A program made the position numbers and the translations under genes. A stretch of 18,930 nt of DNA from Bacteroidota bacterium. Its GTDB lineage: Bacteria > Bacteroidota > Bacteroidia > Chitinophagales > Chitinophagaceae. Where the stretch lies: positions 1 to 18,930 of the forward strand of contig JANYAL010000292.1 in assembly GCA_025361325.1 (NCBI GenBank), in the 5' to 3' direction. The notes beneath the pieces were generated by a model. That model was not told where the DNA came from. It ran no database searches and saw only the letters and a list, made by a program, of their open reading frames with translations. Positions 6,228 through 14,755 of the stretch are shown here, piece by piece. Position 1 is the first letter of the stretch; each line of letters opens with the position of its first letter.

Positions 6228-6926
6228 TCAGAAAATACCCTCCAGTTCTTTCAGGTGTCGGACGGTATATGTGGGTTTAAGCGTTGTGACCGCATTAATA
6301 TGGTTCACAAGTACAGAGTCCATTCCGGCATTGATGGCGCCTTGTATATCGGCCTCGGGGTTGTCGCCGATCATAATGCTTTCGTTCAGTGAGGTCTTTG
6401 CTGTTCGGATGGCGTATTCAAATATTTCCTTTTTCGGTTTCAGGCTGTTGCTGGCCTCGGACGTGATCACGTGGGTGAAATACCTGCCCAGTTCGCTGTT
6501 GTTCAGTTTGCTCCACTGTGTCTTTTCGAACCCGTTGGTGATAAGGTGTATCACATATTTCTTCTGTACCAGGTAATCCAGTATCTCCTTAGTATGGGGG
6601 AACAGGTTCTTTTTGGTAGGAAGTATTTCCAGGAAGCGGGCACTCATATCCCTGGCCAGGGGTTCGTCTCCGATCCTGAAATCGAGCAGGGTTCGCCACA
6701 TGCGTTTCCATTTGAGTTCATCGGCGGTTATTGATCCTTTGTGATAGAGGTCCCAAAGTACTTCATTATGATGCAGGTAGGCCCTATAGAATTCCTGGAA
6801 GGGGGCCGTTACCCGGTGGTGCAGGTTGAACAACGTATATATCTCGGTCAGTGTTTCTCTGGCATTGGTATCAAAATCCCAGAGGGTATGATCGAGGTCA
6901 AAAAACAAGTGTTTGTAGCGGGGCAT
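6228..6926 (-). CDS. yjjG: YjjG family HAD nucleotide phosphatase
   Basis: HAD-superfamily hydrolase of the YjjG (non-canonical pyrimidine nucleotidase) type, a cytoplasmic enzyme that dephosphorylates nucleoside monophosphates. 232 residues, normal length. Motif I is FFDLDHTLWDF with nucleophile D10 and acid/base D12. Motif II is LITNG (T130). The motif III lysine is K163 in SLKPKKEIF. Motif IV is IGDNPEAD with D188 and D193. The cap domain lies at about 17-95. The substrate range is inferred from the family, not visible. The gene is divergent from the SDR gene across 97 bases that hold low-complexity TAGTAG and CAGCT sequence and no clear promoter. Confidence 0.9.
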   Translation of the reverse strand: MPRYKHLFFDLDHTLWDFDTNARETLTEIYTLFNLHHRVTAPFQEFYRAYLHHNEVLWDLYHKGSITADELKWKRMWRTLLDFRIGDEPLARDMSARFLEILPTKKNLFPHTKEILDYLVQKKYVIHLITNGFEKTQWSKLNNSELGRYFTHVITSEASNSLKPKKEIFEYAIRTAKTSLNESIMIGDNPEADIQGAINAGMDSVLVNHINAVTTLKPTYTVRHLKELEGIF

Positions 6927-7023
6927 AGGTAGTAGATATTAGCTGGTAGTTAGTAGTTCTCAGCTCACAGCTGAAATATTGTTTAACTTGCAATATAACC
7001 ATTTCACCTTTCAATTCTAATGC

Positions 7024-7737
7024 ATGAATGTAATAATAACAGGTGCCAGTAAAGGGATCGGCAAAGCTGTTGCAGGGGTTTTTGCCGAATCAGGGGACCG
7101 GCTTTTATTATGTGCCAGGACCGGAGTTTTACTGGAACAAACGGTGAACATACTCAGGACCAGTCATCCTTCCTGCGAGATATATGCCAGGGCTGCCGAT
7201 CTATCCGTTAAAGAGGAAGTAATTGAATTCGGGAACTGGTGCCTGCAATACGGCGTACCGGATGTGCTGGTAAATAATGCAGGACAGTTCATTGCAGGCG
7301 GTATTGCGGATGAACCTGCGGGTAACCTGGAAAAACTGATGGCCGTTAACCTTTACAGCGCCTATCATCTCACCCGGGTCCTCCTCCCGGCTATGATCGG
7401 GGAAAAACCTCCCGGCGAACATCACCGGCATATATTCAACCTCTGCTCCATCGCCTCGTTGCAGGCATATCCTAACGGCGGCGCTTACAGTATCAGCAAA
7501 TATGCGTTGGACGGTTTCAGCAGGAACCTGCGCGAGGAACTGAAGTCCCGGTATATCAAAGTAACGGCTGTATATCCCGGTGCAGTGATGACGGATACCT
7601 GGGGTAGTTTCGACAATTCACAAAAGCGGATCATGGAGGCAAAGGATGTGGCCAGTATGATCCATGCAGCAAGCAGGCTTTCGCCACAGGCCGTAGTGGA
7701 AGATATCGTGATGCGTCCTATTCTTGGCGACCTGTGA
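7024..7737 (+). CDS. Short-chain dehydrogenase/reductase
   Basis: Classical SDR oxidoreductase of 237 residues with one Rossmann domain. The cofactor motif TGASKGIG is at 6-13, NNAG at 84-87, the catalytic serine in CSIAS (142-145), and the catalytic pair Y155 and K159 in AYSISKYALDG. The post-motif stretch YPGAVMTDTW (184-193) is also standard. The residue after the second strand is Arg (A31-R32), which favours NADP(H). The substrate is unknown. It is followed by batD on the same strand after a 106-base gap, so shared transcription is uncertain. It starts at ATG 7024, the first in-frame start next to the glycine-rich motif. Confidence 0.92.
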   Translation: MNVIITGASKGIGKAVAGVFAESGDRLLLCARTGVLLEQTVNILRTSHPSCEIYARAADLSVKEEVIEFGNWCLQYGVPDVLVNNAGQFIAGGIADEPAGNLEKLMAVNLYSAYHLTRVLLPAMIGEKPPGEHHRHIFNLCSIASLQAYPNGGAYSISKYALDGFSRNLREELKSRYIKVTAVYPGAVMTDTWGSFDNSQKRIMEAKDVASMIHAASRLSPQAVVEDIVMRPILGDL

Positions 7738-7824
7738 TGATCTCATCCTGGCGGGCTTTCACCTAATTAACAGTTTTTTAAAGCCATTTGTACTATTTGC
7801 CTTCAGAGAAAGAGTTGCATCGGC

Positions 7825-7832
7825 TATTTTTG
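7825..7832 (+). promoter_or_regulatory. Candidate -7 element of batD
   Basis: TATTTTTG matches TAnnTTTG exactly and ends 11 bases before ATG 7844. The nearest upstream TTG of useful position is 25 bases away, a little long. If used, the leader would be only about 5-7 bases, or about 15 if ATG 7853 is the start. Confidence 0.35.
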
Positions 7833-7843
7833 CAGTAGTTGCC

Positions 7844-9751
7844 ATGAGATCAATGTTGACCAAGACGGTATTATTTTTTTTGCTGCAGACACCCGGCTTT
7901 GTAACTGCCCAGGTAAGATTCTCCGCTTCCCTTATTCCCTCCCAGATCGCGAAGGATGAATATACCCAACTTCGTTTGATCGTTGAGAATGCAACGGATG
8001 TACAACAGATCGATCCTCCCGCACTTGCTCATTTTGTCACCATCAGCGGACCTAACTGGGAAAAGGGCATGAATATGGTGAACGGGGATGTAACCAGGTA
8101 TGTTGCAGTGAATTATGTCATCCGGCCAAAAGGGCCTGGTACATTTGTAATACCTCCGGTTACTGCAAAAGCAGATGGAAAGATCCTGCGCAGCAACCCG
8201 GTATCTGTGCATGTAACCAATGCAAGTTCGGGCAATAACAGCCCGGGCAGTAATAATTTTTTCTCCCCTTTCAGCGGGTTGGATCCCTTTGCCGAACCCC
8301 CTGCTGAATTTAACTACCGCGATTTTGTGCTCCACCAGGGCGAGGACCCGGCTGATAAGATTAAAAAGAATATGGCGGTGCAGGTAGAAACGGATAAGCC
8401 ATCCTGTTATGTGGGCGAACCGGTGGTGGCAACCTATAAACTTTATACACGGCTGAAAAGCGAGAGCGGGATGACAAAGACGCCCAACTTCAATGGCTTT
8501 TCAGTGATAGACCTCCCGGATCCAAATAACCTGAATTATCATACTGAAAAACGCAATGGCAGGGATTACAATGTATATGTACTGCGAAGGGCACAGTTAT
8601 ATCCGCTGCAGCCGGGCGACCTTGAACTGGAATCGGCGGAGATCGAGAATAATGTGCATTTTGTGAAGGAGGCTTATTTCAGGAAGCAGCAGGACCTCAT
8701 GAGCGATATGTTCCGGGACCTGGCCGATGCTCAGGTTCCCCCTGAAGGAGTGATCAACCAGAAAACCACGCTGGTTAGTAATCCCCTCACCATTCATGTA
8801 AAATCCCTGCCCGAGGCAGGCAAGCCAGCCGATTTCAAAGGGGCGGTGGGCGATTTCTCTATCGAGGCCTATCTCTCCAAAAAGAATTTTACCACCGATG
8901 ATGCCTGCGAACTCACCCTCATCATCAGTGGCTCGGGCAACTTACAGTTGGTGAATGCACCCGAAATGAGTTGGCCGGCTGACGTGGAAGGATTTGAGCC
9001 GAAGATAAAGGATGACCTGAACAAGCTTGCTATACCGGTAAGTGGCCGGAAGATCATCATCTACCCGTTCACAGTGACACGCCCGGGTAGTTATAGTCTG
9101 CCCCCTTTGACTTTCCACTATTTCGATGTCAAAACAGTTTCCTACAAGACTGCCACTACCGGCGCCCTGTCCTTTACAGTAACCAGAGGAACGGGCAAAC
9201 GCAGTGATAAGGCTACCGATGATTCAAAAAGCACGGACAGCTTTCTGAATCAGTTTTTCAGTAACCGGTGGCGGGTAGTGGCCGCTGTGGCTATGCTCAT
9301 ATGCTGTGGTCTGGTATTCTGGTTCATACGGGATAAAAGAAAAGAAAGCAATAAGGCTGAACCCGCACCTGAACTCCTGTTGCAACAGCATGAAACAGTT
9401 CAGGCTGAGCCTGAAAAGGAAGCACCTTTCATAAGGACAGATCCGTTGGCTGAAGCGAAATTATGTCTGCAGCAAGGTGAGCCTTCGGCTTTTTATACAG
9501 CTTTGAACCAGTCGTTGCGACAATATCTTTCAGGTAAACTGCAGATCGTTCCGGATGAATTGAATAGGAAGTCCTTGCTGGAAGACTTCGACAAGCGGGG
9601 TGTGCGAAATGACATCATACTTCAATGGCAGCAGTTGCTGGATGAGTTGGAATGGCAATTGTATACCCCTTTTTCACAACAGGAAAAGATGCCTGGGATG
9701 TATGAACGGGCAGAAGGGCTGGTATCCCTGTTGAACAGTTATATTGCTTAG
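7844..9751 (+). CDS. batD: BatD family protein
   Basis: Large exported, membrane-anchored protein of the Bacteroides aerotolerance (Bat) family. From ATG 7844 it has 635 residues. A signal peptide (about 1-21, ending near TAQ) starts the protein; upstream in-frame codons (from 7724) add unlike sequence, so 7844 or 7853 is the start. The periplasmic part (about 22-470) contains repeated beta-domain strings such as VETDKPSCYVGEPVVATYKLYTR, characteristic of BatD. A single membrane helix lies at about 475-496, followed by a charged stretch and a helical cytoplasmic tail. batA, batB, batC and batE, often adjacent in other Bacteroidota, are not in this window. The TAG stop overlaps the stop of the convergent response regulator by 4 bases, and no terminator lies between them. 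Confidence 0.88.
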   Translation: MRSMLTKTVLFFLLQTPGFVTAQVRFSASLIPSQIAKDEYTQLRLIVENATDVQQIDPPALAHFVTISGPNWEKGMNMVNGDVTRYVAVNYVIRPKGPGTFVIPPVTAKADGKILRSNPVSVHVTNASSGNNSPGSNNFFSPFSGLDPFAEPPAEFNYRDFVLHQGEDPADKIKKNMAVQVETDKPSCYVGEPVVATYKLYTRLKSESGMTKTPNFNGFSVIDLPDPNNLNYHTEKRNGRDYNVYVLRRAQLYPLQPGDLELESAEIENNVHFVKEAYFRKQQDLMSDMFRDLADAQVPPEGVINQKTTLVSNPLTIHVKSLPEAGKPADFKGAVGDFSIEAYLSKKNFTTDDACELTLIISGSGNLQLVNAPEMSWPADVEGFEPKIKDDLNKLAIPVSGRKIIIYPFTVTRPGSYSLPPLTFHYFDVKTVSYKTATTGALSFTVTRGTGKRSDKATDDSKSTDSFLNQFFSNRWRVVAAVAMLICCGLVFWFIRDKRKESNKAEPAPELLLQQHETVQAEPEKEAPFIRTDPLAEAKLCLQQGEPSAFYTALNQSLRQYLSGKLQIVPDELNRKSLLEDFDKRGVRNDIILQWQQLLDELEWQLYTPFSQQEKMPGMYERAEGLVSLLNSYIA

Positions 9752-10455
9752 GGCAGCATGAATTTATAACCGATGCCCCTGGCGGAATGAAAGTATTGCG
9801 GGTTGCGGCTGTCGGCTTCGAAATATTTCCTGAAATTGAGGATGAAATTGTCAATAGTACGGGTTGTGGGATAGACATTGTATCCCCAAACCGCCTGCAG
9901 GATCTTTTCCCGGGTCACCACCTCATTCCTATTTTCGATCAGCAGTTTGAGTAACATGATCTCTTTTTTAGTGAGGGTGATCCTTTCGCCTGATTTCGTG
10001 AATGCTTGCAGGGATTTGAAATCGATTTGGTTTGGTCCGAATACGAATACATCTTCCAGCGGTTGTTTTATGCTGAGGCGTTCACTTTTTCTGATCAGTT
10101 TGCTTACCCTTAGTAGTAATTCCTCGAGGTTAAAGGGCTTGGTCAGATAATCATCAGCACCCTTCTTTAAACCCAGTACCCGGTCAGCGCTGCTGTTCCT
10201 TGCACTGAGTATGAGAACAGGGATATCGGGATCTTTCAAACGTATTGTTTCCAGTACTGCTATGCCGTCCAGTTCGGGAAGCATAACGTCAAGTATGATC
10301 ATGTTGAAATATTCCTTGTCTACTGCCTGCAACGCCTCAGCACCATCATACGCGGAGGTAATGGAATATCCTTCCATTTCGAGGTTGAGTTTAAGCGCTT
10401 CCTGCAGGTTCTCTTCATCTTCGACGAGGAGTATTGAAAATTTTTTGTCGGGCAT
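9748..10455 (-). CDS. OmpR/PhoB family response regulator
   Basis: DNA-binding regulator of the two-component pair with the kinase just upstream. 235 residues. Receiver domain 7-120: acidic pair E12-D13, phosphoacceptor D56 in IILDVMLPE, S84 in LSAR and K106 in YLTKPF. The C-terminal winged-helix domain is at about 135-235, with LTKKEIMLLKLL, the recognition region TTRTIDNFILNFRKYF, and the wing GIGYKF. It starts 9 bases after the kinase stop, so it is cotranscribed with it. Targets are unknown. Its TAA shares bases with the batD stop on the other strand. Confidence 0.95.
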   Translation of the reverse strand: MPDKKFSILLVEDEENLQEALKLNLEMEGYSITSAYDGAEALQAVDKEYFNMIILDVMLPELDGIAVLETIRLKDPDIPVLILSARNSSADRVLGLKKGADDYLTKPFNLEELLLRVSKLIRKSERLSIKQPLEDVFVFGPNQIDFKSLQAFTKSGERITLTKKEIMLLKLLIENRNEVVTREKILQAVWGYNVYPTTRTIDNFILNFRKYFEADSRNPQYFHSARGIGYKFMLP

Positions 10456-10464
10456 AGTTTAAAT

Positions 10465-11451
10465 CTAATTCATTTCGTTTGATACGTGTAATAGTATGGT
10501 GAAAACAGCCCCCGTAGGTTCATTATCGGTGACCATGATCTGCCCTTTATATCCCTTTACGATCTTTCTTGTGAGATAAAGTCCCAGCCCGGTTCCCTTT
10601 GCACTTTTTGTGGCTGCATTACCTACCCTGTAAAATTTCCTGAAGATCTTTTCTTTTTCTTCGGAGCTGATCCCGGGGCCCAGGTCCTTCACCTGCAAAA
10701 CGATCCTGTTGCTACGGCAACTAACCAATACATTTACCGGGGAAGCCTTGGGGGAGTATTTAACTGCATTCTCGATCAGATTATTTGCCACCATTTGCAG
10801 CAACAGCCTGTCTCCAAGTATGAAAAGGTTCTCCTGTATCTCTGCGGGGAATGTCCGTTCGGGGTAGCGGATTACAAAATCCTCTACACAGTTGCTGATC
10901 AGTTCACTGAAATTGGTCTCTTCATCCGTGAAAGGATAACCCCCTGCCTCAATCTGAGACGACAGCAGCATATTATTACAGAGGGCATTCAGCCGGTTGG
11001 TTTCCTGGAGCGTGGTCTGGAGCAGCCTTTGCTGCCGGGTCTCATCCAGTTTTCTTTTTTGGAGCGTTTCCAGATTCAGTTTTGCCACGGCAATGGGAGT
11101 CTTTAATTCATGGGTGAGCGCCATCATGAAGTTTTGCTGTTCCTGGCTGGTCTTCAGCTGCCTGCGAACGGCACGGTAAACAAAAACAGCACCCCCCATG
11201 ATGAGCAGGAAGAAAATGGCGCCTTCGCCGGTGAACTGTGCCGTTTTCCTGCTTTCTTCTTCCCTGATCCGGACCTGTTTAGCCGGATCGTTCCTTTTTG
11301 CAACTGTCAATTCATCCATTTTGAATTGGGTCATCTGCCTGTTCTGTTTATTCAGTGCTATGTACCACCATACTAGTGCCGAAAGGATATATACCAGTAA
11401 TACCCAGAAGATGATGAAGATGAATTGTAGTTTTTTTGATTTGCCGGGCAT
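10465..11451 (-). CDS. Sensor histidine kinase
   Basis: Inner-membrane kinase of 328 residues. Two hydrophobic helices (about 10-32 and 77-93) enclose a short periplasmic segment of about 44 residues rich in Lys, Gln and Glu, too small for a known sensor domain. The phosphorylated histidine is H114 in ALTHELKTP. The ATP-binding part has the N box NLIENAVKYS (224-233), G1 box DLGPGIS (256-262), F box IFRKFYR (269-275) and G2 box KGTGLGLY (285-292). All catalytic motifs are intact. It precedes its partner regulator by 9 bases. A promoter is visible directly upstream. The signal sensed cannot be told; the short loop suggests sensing in the membrane or through a partner. Confidence 0.94.
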   Translation of the reverse strand: MPGKSKKLQFIFIIFWVLLVYILSALVWWYIALNKQNRQMTQFKMDELTVAKRNDPAKQVRIREEESRKTAQFTGEGAIFFLLIMGGAVFVYRAVRRQLKTSQEQQNFMMALTHELKTPIAVAKLNLETLQKRKLDETRQQRLLQTTLQETNRLNALCNNMLLSSQIEAGGYPFTDEETNFSELISNCVEDFVIRYPERTFPAEIQENLFILGDRLLLQMVANNLIENAVKYSPKASPVNVLVSCRSNRIVLQVKDLGPGISSEEKEKIFRKFYRVGNAATKSAKGTGLGLYLTRKIVKGYKGQIMVTDNEPTGAVFTILLHVSNEMN

Positions 11452-11464
11452 AATACTTAAACAG

Positions 11465-11498
11465 CAAAGTTAAGGGCTGTACAGGTGTTTGACGCAAA
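11465..11498 (-). promoter_or_regulatory. Promoter of the kinase-regulator operon
   Basis: On the minus strand TTTG (11495-11498), a 22-base spacer, then TAACTTTG (11465-11472), a full match to TAnnTTTG. Transcription would start near 11459, only about 8 bases before the kinase ATG. This separates the two-component operon from nadK. Confidence 0.55.
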
Positions 11499-11548
11499 GT
11501 ATGATGAAAGCAAAGATTGCACTGAGGTCTTGAATGGGGTGATTCGGT

Positions 11549-12427
11549 TCAGTTTCTTTTATCCAGTCCCCAACTCAGCTTATTCCTCAAAGTCTGTAAA
11601 AAGTTATTTTCATTCAGGCGGATGAGGTTGATACCGAATTTCTCTTTTTTTACGGCTATCTGAACTTCCTTGGTAACCAGTTCTCTTCTGCTGTCGAGGG
11701 TGCATAAGAAACCGTCTGTTCTGCCCTCTACTTCAAAGGAGATGATATTATCGTCCGGCACAACGATTGGGCGGATATTAAGGTTATGCGGCGATACAGG
11801 TGTGATCACAAAACTCTGGCTGTCGGGGAAAACAACAGGGCCGTTGCAGCTCAGTGAGTATCCGGTTGAACCGGTTGGTGTGGCTACAATGAGTCCATCG
11901 GCCCAATAGGTATTAAGAAATTCGCCGTTCAAATAAGTATGGATCTTGATCATGGGAGAAGTGTCTTTCTTATGCAGGGAGAATTCGTTCAATGCATAGG
12001 GTACTTCTCCGAATAAGGGGACATCGGCATCGAGGTGAATCAGTGTTCTTTTGTCCAGGACAAAAGTGTGGTTGACCAATGCTTCAATTGCAGAATACAG
12101 TTCCTCCTTACCGATATTGGCCAAAAAACCCAGCCGGCCGTAATTGATACCTACAACCGGTGTACCCTTGTCCCTTACCAGGGTAACCGTGTCGAGCAGG
12201 GTTCCGTCCCCGCCCAGACTGATGATACAATCAATACTTTCATCCAGGTCATCGTAAGAGTTGAAGGTGGAATATTTCGATTTAAGGTCTATCGCAGAAT
12301 AGAACTGGTTGAAGAAATCCTGATAAAATACTGGTTCCACTCCCCGGTGTGCCAGTTCATCCAGCAACAGGATGATGTCGTGATGTTGATTATTCTCAAT
12401 CCCCCGGCTGTAAATGGCAATTCTCAT
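11549..12427 (-). CDS. nadK: NAD kinase
   Basis: Phosphorylates NAD to NADP in the cytoplasm, using ATP or polyphosphate. 292 residues, normal length. The substrate-binding motif GGDGT is at 72-76, with NYGRLGFL at 95-102, N147-E148 in ALNEFS, D177 in YWADGLI and the family signature TPTGSTGYSLS at 183-193. All key residues are present. The gene lies 56 bases after the Omp85-like gene. In Bacteroidota nadK is often found just after a CBS-domain gene; here an outer-membrane protein gene sits between them. The C-terminal ~20 residues are basic and polar. Confidence 0.96.
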   Translation of the reverse strand: MRIAIYSRGIENNQHHDIILLLDELAHRGVEPVFYQDFFNQFYSAIDLKSKYSTFNSYDDLDESIDCIISLGGDGTLLDTVTLVRDKGTPVVGINYGRLGFLANIGKEELYSAIEALVNHTFVLDKRTLIHLDADVPLFGEVPYALNEFSLHKKDTSPMIKIHTYLNGEFLNTYWADGLIVATPTGSTGYSLSCNGPVVFPDSQSFVITPVSPHNLNIRPIVVPDDNIISFEVEGRTDGFLCTLDSRRELVTKEVQIAVKKEKFGINLIRLNENNFLQTLRNKLSWGLDKRN

Positions 12428-12483
12428 AGTTGAATGTCAGAATATTTTCCTGTAGAATGCTAAAGTAATCCTTGCTGCATGAT

Positions 12484-13935
12484 TTAAAACCCTGCCTGGT
12501 TGTGTAAAAATAAACCGTTTTCGTGTAATTGGTTAAAACTGTATTCAATCCTCAGGTTAACGTCATACAAGGTAAGTATATCCAGGCCAAAACCTCCGGT
12601 ATACAATAATCGGTTGTTGAGGTAGGTATCGTAGGTCTTCTTATTATAGGCATACCCCAGGTCGGCATAGGTCTTTGCATAAAAAGTGAAGGGTATGGAT
12701 GAGATGGTTCTGGAATGAAAAGGGAAGGGGATGCTGAAATAGCCAATTTTCTTCTTAATCGTGGATTTGACCAGTGCAGTGGCCACGCCGTCAATGACAT
12801 AATATTCAAGTCCCCTTAGGTATGTATCTCCATAGCCCAGCCCCCGTTGGTTTATATAGGCCTGTTCAAAAGGTAGTTTGATCTTACCATTTGCCTGTAT
12901 ACTGCTATACCAGCTCTTTCCCAGCGGATAATATCTATTCCATGCCGCTTCGATCCCGAACATATTGACACCGCTGCTGATGCCCAGGTTCCTTTTAGTT
13001 AGTTGAATAAACGAGGTGGTACCCTGCAAGGGGTATGAAACATTGTTCACGTTGGTGTACTGAAACCGGTATAGCAGGTCAATAAAACCCTTTGAGCTAA
13101 CAGGGCTGTTGAAGTAGTGGGGATTGTAGTTGCTAGTGATAATAGAATCATCCACAGTAAAATGGGTATAACTGATACTGAAGTAATGTCTTATGAACAG
13201 TCCCTGCCTGATCGAATATCCGACACCCCCAAATACGTTGTTACGGGCAAAGTCACCTTTGTTGTATTCCAGGATTTTGTTATCATAGCTGGTCTTATAC
13301 GATATCTCATGATTCTGGGAATACCCCGCAAACAGGGAAAAACCTTCACCCAGGGAATGGCTGCTATAGGGGTTATTGTAGGAAAAAGATATATTGCGGG
13401 TATACCCGTTTATGAGATAGATCCTGAGTTGGTCCTTTCTTCCCGTTAAATTGAAATCAACGAATTTGACACCATAGTTCACCCTATCCAGGCTACCTTT
13501 ATAGGTCTTGATCCATTCATTGAAATTTCGGTCAACGGGTTGAAACTGCGGAACGGGGTATAAATACCAGCGTTCTTTGACATCTATGGTTATGGTAATG
13601 TCATTTGTCGTCAGTACACGGAGATCCACTTTAACATCAACGAAAAGAGCCAGGTTGTATATCTGTTGCCTGGCCAGGCGGAGTTCCCGGTAAAAATCCT
13701 TGGCTGCTATAGAATCGCCTTTTTTGAATGGCATCTCTTTCAGGATCATGCTGCTCCGAGTTTTATTATTGCCGGTTATGATTATTTCTGTGATGCAGTA
13801 TTTAATGGAGGAGTCTTTTCTGAAACTGGTATCTGCGCTGACAGGTATATGGGGAAAGTTGGCATCCTGTCCTTTGCAGCACAATGCTATCAGGAGAAAA
13901 AAGCTGCAATACAGTTTATTTTTCAGCTTGCCCAT
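12484..13935 (-). CDS. Omp85-family outer membrane protein with one POTRA domain
   Basis: From ATG 13935 the product has 483 residues. A signal peptide (about 1-22, ending near CKGQ) supports that start; the in-frame ATG at 13992 adds 19 unlike residues. One POTRA-like domain lies at about 45-129 (ITEIIITGNNKTRSSMILKE to VKERWYLYP). The rest is a beta-barrel of about 350 residues rich in alternating aromatic strands. LRGLEYYVIDG matches the conserved barrel-loop motif of the family (usually V/L-R-G-Y/F), and the last residue is Phe, as in outer membrane barrels. BamA itself has five POTRA domains and about 800 residues, so this is a smaller relative, possibly a TamA- or transport-like protein. 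The cargo is unknown. Confidence 0.82.
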   Translation of the reverse strand: MGKLKNKLYCSFFLLIALCCKGQDANFPHIPVSADTSFRKDSSIKYCITEIIITGNNKTRSSMILKEMPFKKGDSIAAKDFYRELRLARQQIYNLALFVDVKVDLRVLTTNDITITIDVKERWYLYPVPQFQPVDRNFNEWIKTYKGSLDRVNYGVKFVDFNLTGRKDQLRIYLINGYTRNISFSYNNPYSSHSLGEGFSLFAGYSQNHEISYKTSYDNKILEYNKGDFARNNVFGGVGYSIRQGLFIRHYFSISYTHFTVDDSIITSNYNPHYFNSPVSSKGFIDLLYRFQYTNVNNVSYPLQGTTSFIQLTKRNLGISSGVNMFGIEAAWNRYYPLGKSWYSSIQANGKIKLPFEQAYINQRGLGYGDTYLRGLEYYVIDGVATALVKSTIKKKIGYFSIPFPFHSRTISSIPFTFYAKTYADLGYAYNKKTYDTYLNNRLLYTGGFGLDILTLYDVNLRIEYSFNQLHENGLFLHNQAGF

Positions 13936-14017
13936 TGCTGCATGACTTTTATTCAACGGAAGGAAGTAAAAATAAGGCTTATTGTTGTACAATTATGCCG
14001 GCAGGTAATGGGAAAGG

Positions 14018-14680
14018 TCAAATATCCAGGTAATTCATGAGGTGGCGGTAGTTACTGTGGATCTCGTTCTCAAAATTCTCATTTCCGAGATAATAGATCA
14101 CATCAAACTCATATCTTTCAAAAGTGGCAATGATGGAGGATATCTCTTTCTTGTTAACATGAATAGTTACGGTGAACATGCCTGTTTCCGGGTGAATAGT
14201 AGTATTCAGATGATAAATGGTTGAATCGTTGCTTTCCACGATGCGGCTGATCTCAGAAATAGAGAACTGGCTTCTTTCCATTTCCAGCACGATAATGCCG
14301 CCGATCTCATTGGCGCCTGCAAAATTACCTAAAGCCATCAATAATTCATTTCGGGTGATTACCCCTTCCAGTTCTTTTTCCTCATCAATGACGGGAACAA
14401 CGGTTATATCAAACTGGTTGCTGCAGCTGACAGCGTTCAAGAAATGCTCATTATCATGCACAGCTGCGTGTAAGAAGGATTCCTGGAATTGTTCTATTGA
14501 CCTTTTCCCTGTTTCTGTATCCAGCAAATCGTCTTCGCTAACCAGGCCCAAGAATTTGTTGTCAGCAACCACAGGCAAATGGGTCAACCTAAAATCGTTC
14601 ATCAATTGGAGGGCTTTATCAACCGAATCCTGTAGCTGTAAACGCGGAATGGTGTTATTGATCAACTCAATGGTAAGCAT
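14018..14680 (-). CDS. Tandem CBS domain protein with ACT-like C-terminus
   Basis: 220 residues with two CBS domains at about 9-55 (ALQLMNDFRLTHLPVVADNKFLG) and 72-120 (VSCSNQFDITVVPVIDEEKELEGVITRNEL). A C-terminal region at about 128-200 (SEISRIVES to FDVIYYLGN) has the alternating pattern of an ACT-type fold, so the layout resembles AcuB. CBS pairs bind adenine nucleotides and often serve as energy or redox sensors. Proximity to nadK is common in Bacteroidota and suggests a link to NAD(P) or nucleotide status; this is inference. The ligand and any partner are unknown. It is followed after 82 bases by the Omp85-like gene. Confidence 0.85.
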   Translation of the reverse strand: MLTIELINNTIPRLQLQDSVDKALQLMNDFRLTHLPVVADNKFLGLVSEDDLLDTETGKRSIEQFQESFLHAAVHDNEHFLNAVSCSNQFDITVVPVIDEEKELEGVITRNELLMALGNFAGANEIGGIIVLEMERSQFSISEISRIVESNDSTIYHLNTTIHPETGMFTVTIHVNKKEISSIIATFERYEFDVIYYLGNENFENEIHSNYRHLMNYLDI

Positions 14681-14755
14681 GATATTTTCAAGGTTTGTTT
14701 AAGATTATTTGACAACAGAGAATACACGCTAAAAATCTGCAGACAATAATTATGA

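Noticed and set aside
6927..7023. Inverted CAGCT-CAC-AGCTG and TAGTAG strings between the HAD and SDR genes
   Set aside because: 5-base arms and low-complexity repeats are expected by chance; no promoter or operator can be defined from them.
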